Positions 6,333-6,447 of a stretch of DNA of 6,447 bases are shown one piece after another (positions within the stretch are counted from its first letter, which is position 1; each line of letters begins with the position of its first letter). The notes beneath the pieces are model-generated. The model made no database searches. It was given only the letters and a program-made list of their open reading frames with translations, and was not told where the DNA came from. The position numbers and the translations under genes were made by a program. The DNA comes from Anaerolineae bacterium (GTDB taxonomy: Bacteria > Chloroflexota > Anaerolineae > Anaerolineales > Anaerolineaceae). The stretch covers positions 1 through 6,447 of the forward strand of contig JACRAG010000248.1 in the NCBI GenBank assembly GCA_016213455.1, in the 5' to 3' direction.

Positions 6333-6447
6333 ATGTGCATCTTTTGTAAAGACTTCACCGCTGGACCGTTCGAGCTTTTTTCCACCAGCCACCTGATCGC
6401 ACTGGGACTGGTCGCCGCCTGGATTCTCTTCCTGGTGCTGGGGCGCA
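6333..6447 (+). CDS. YwaF/TIGR02206-like integral membrane protein, N-terminus only
   Basis: Only 38 codons are in the window. After a short Cys-containing N-terminus (C2, C5) comes FELFSTSHLIALGLVAAW (14-31) leading into a first membrane helix (about 20-36, ending before GR). The FxLFSxxHLIAL pattern immediately before the first helix is what I recall from the TIGR02206/YwaF family of about 230-residue, multi-helix membrane proteins of unknown function. The ATG is preceded by AAGGA (6318-6322) at a 10-nt spacing, somewhat long. No other in-frame start is apparent nearby. The family call rests on a short stretch; a generic membrane protein is the alternative. Confidence 0.65.
   Translation, partial: MCIFCKDFTAGPFELFSTSHLIALGLVAAWILFLVLGR

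Noticed and set aside
5415..6392. Minus-strand 325-codon open frame across the GNAT gene and the following intergenic region
   Set aside because: Mostly antisense to the well-supported GNAT. It crosses the promoter and leader of the next gene and has no recognisable motif.
1..6447. CRISPR arrays, insertion sequences, tRNA or rRNA genes, phage or defence genes
   Set aside because: No regularly spaced long repeats, transposase motifs, cloverleaf-like segments or defence-type domains were seen on either strand.

Overview
The window is a compact, GC-rich bacterial stretch with five genes complete or nearly so and the start of a sixth. The gene types, codon use and the presence of a glycyl-radical-enzyme activase suggest a free-living, at least facultatively anaerobic bacterium. 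A Chloroflexota (Anaerolineae-like) origin is my guess from overall feel. There is no taxonomic marker here and I cannot run a search.

The left part is on the minus strand. It holds a PcrA/UvrD-type DNA helicase that runs off the window at base 1 after nearly its full length. Upstream of it lies a strong hairpin terminator, and then a small stand-alone two-CBS-domain protein (2229-2648). A 246-bp divergent intergenic region (2649-2894) carries a good sigma70-type promoter for the CBS gene, overlapped by short direct repeats and an inverted repeat, and a weaker promoter for the rightward genes.

The right part is on the plus strand. An MFS transporter (2895-4178) overlaps by ATGA with a radical-SAM glycyl-radical-enzyme activase (4175-5110), so the two are almost certainly co-transcribed and translationally coupled. 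No glycyl radical enzyme lies in the window. A separately promoted tandem GNAT acetyltransferase (5223-6137) follows. After a promoter and a structured 5' leader comes the first 38 codons of a YwaF/TIGR02206-like membrane protein (6333 to beyond the edge).

Most of this is ordinary. The points worth a second look are the MFS/activase pair without its enzyme, the leader of the last gene (a terminator-like hairpin that competes with a hairpin placing the ribosome binding site in a bulge), the helicase start only about 20 bp after a terminator with a -10 element placed for a leaderless mRNA, and the repeat cluster over the CBS promoter. I found no CRISPR, insertion sequence, tRNA or rRNA, and no clear new defence or mobile system.
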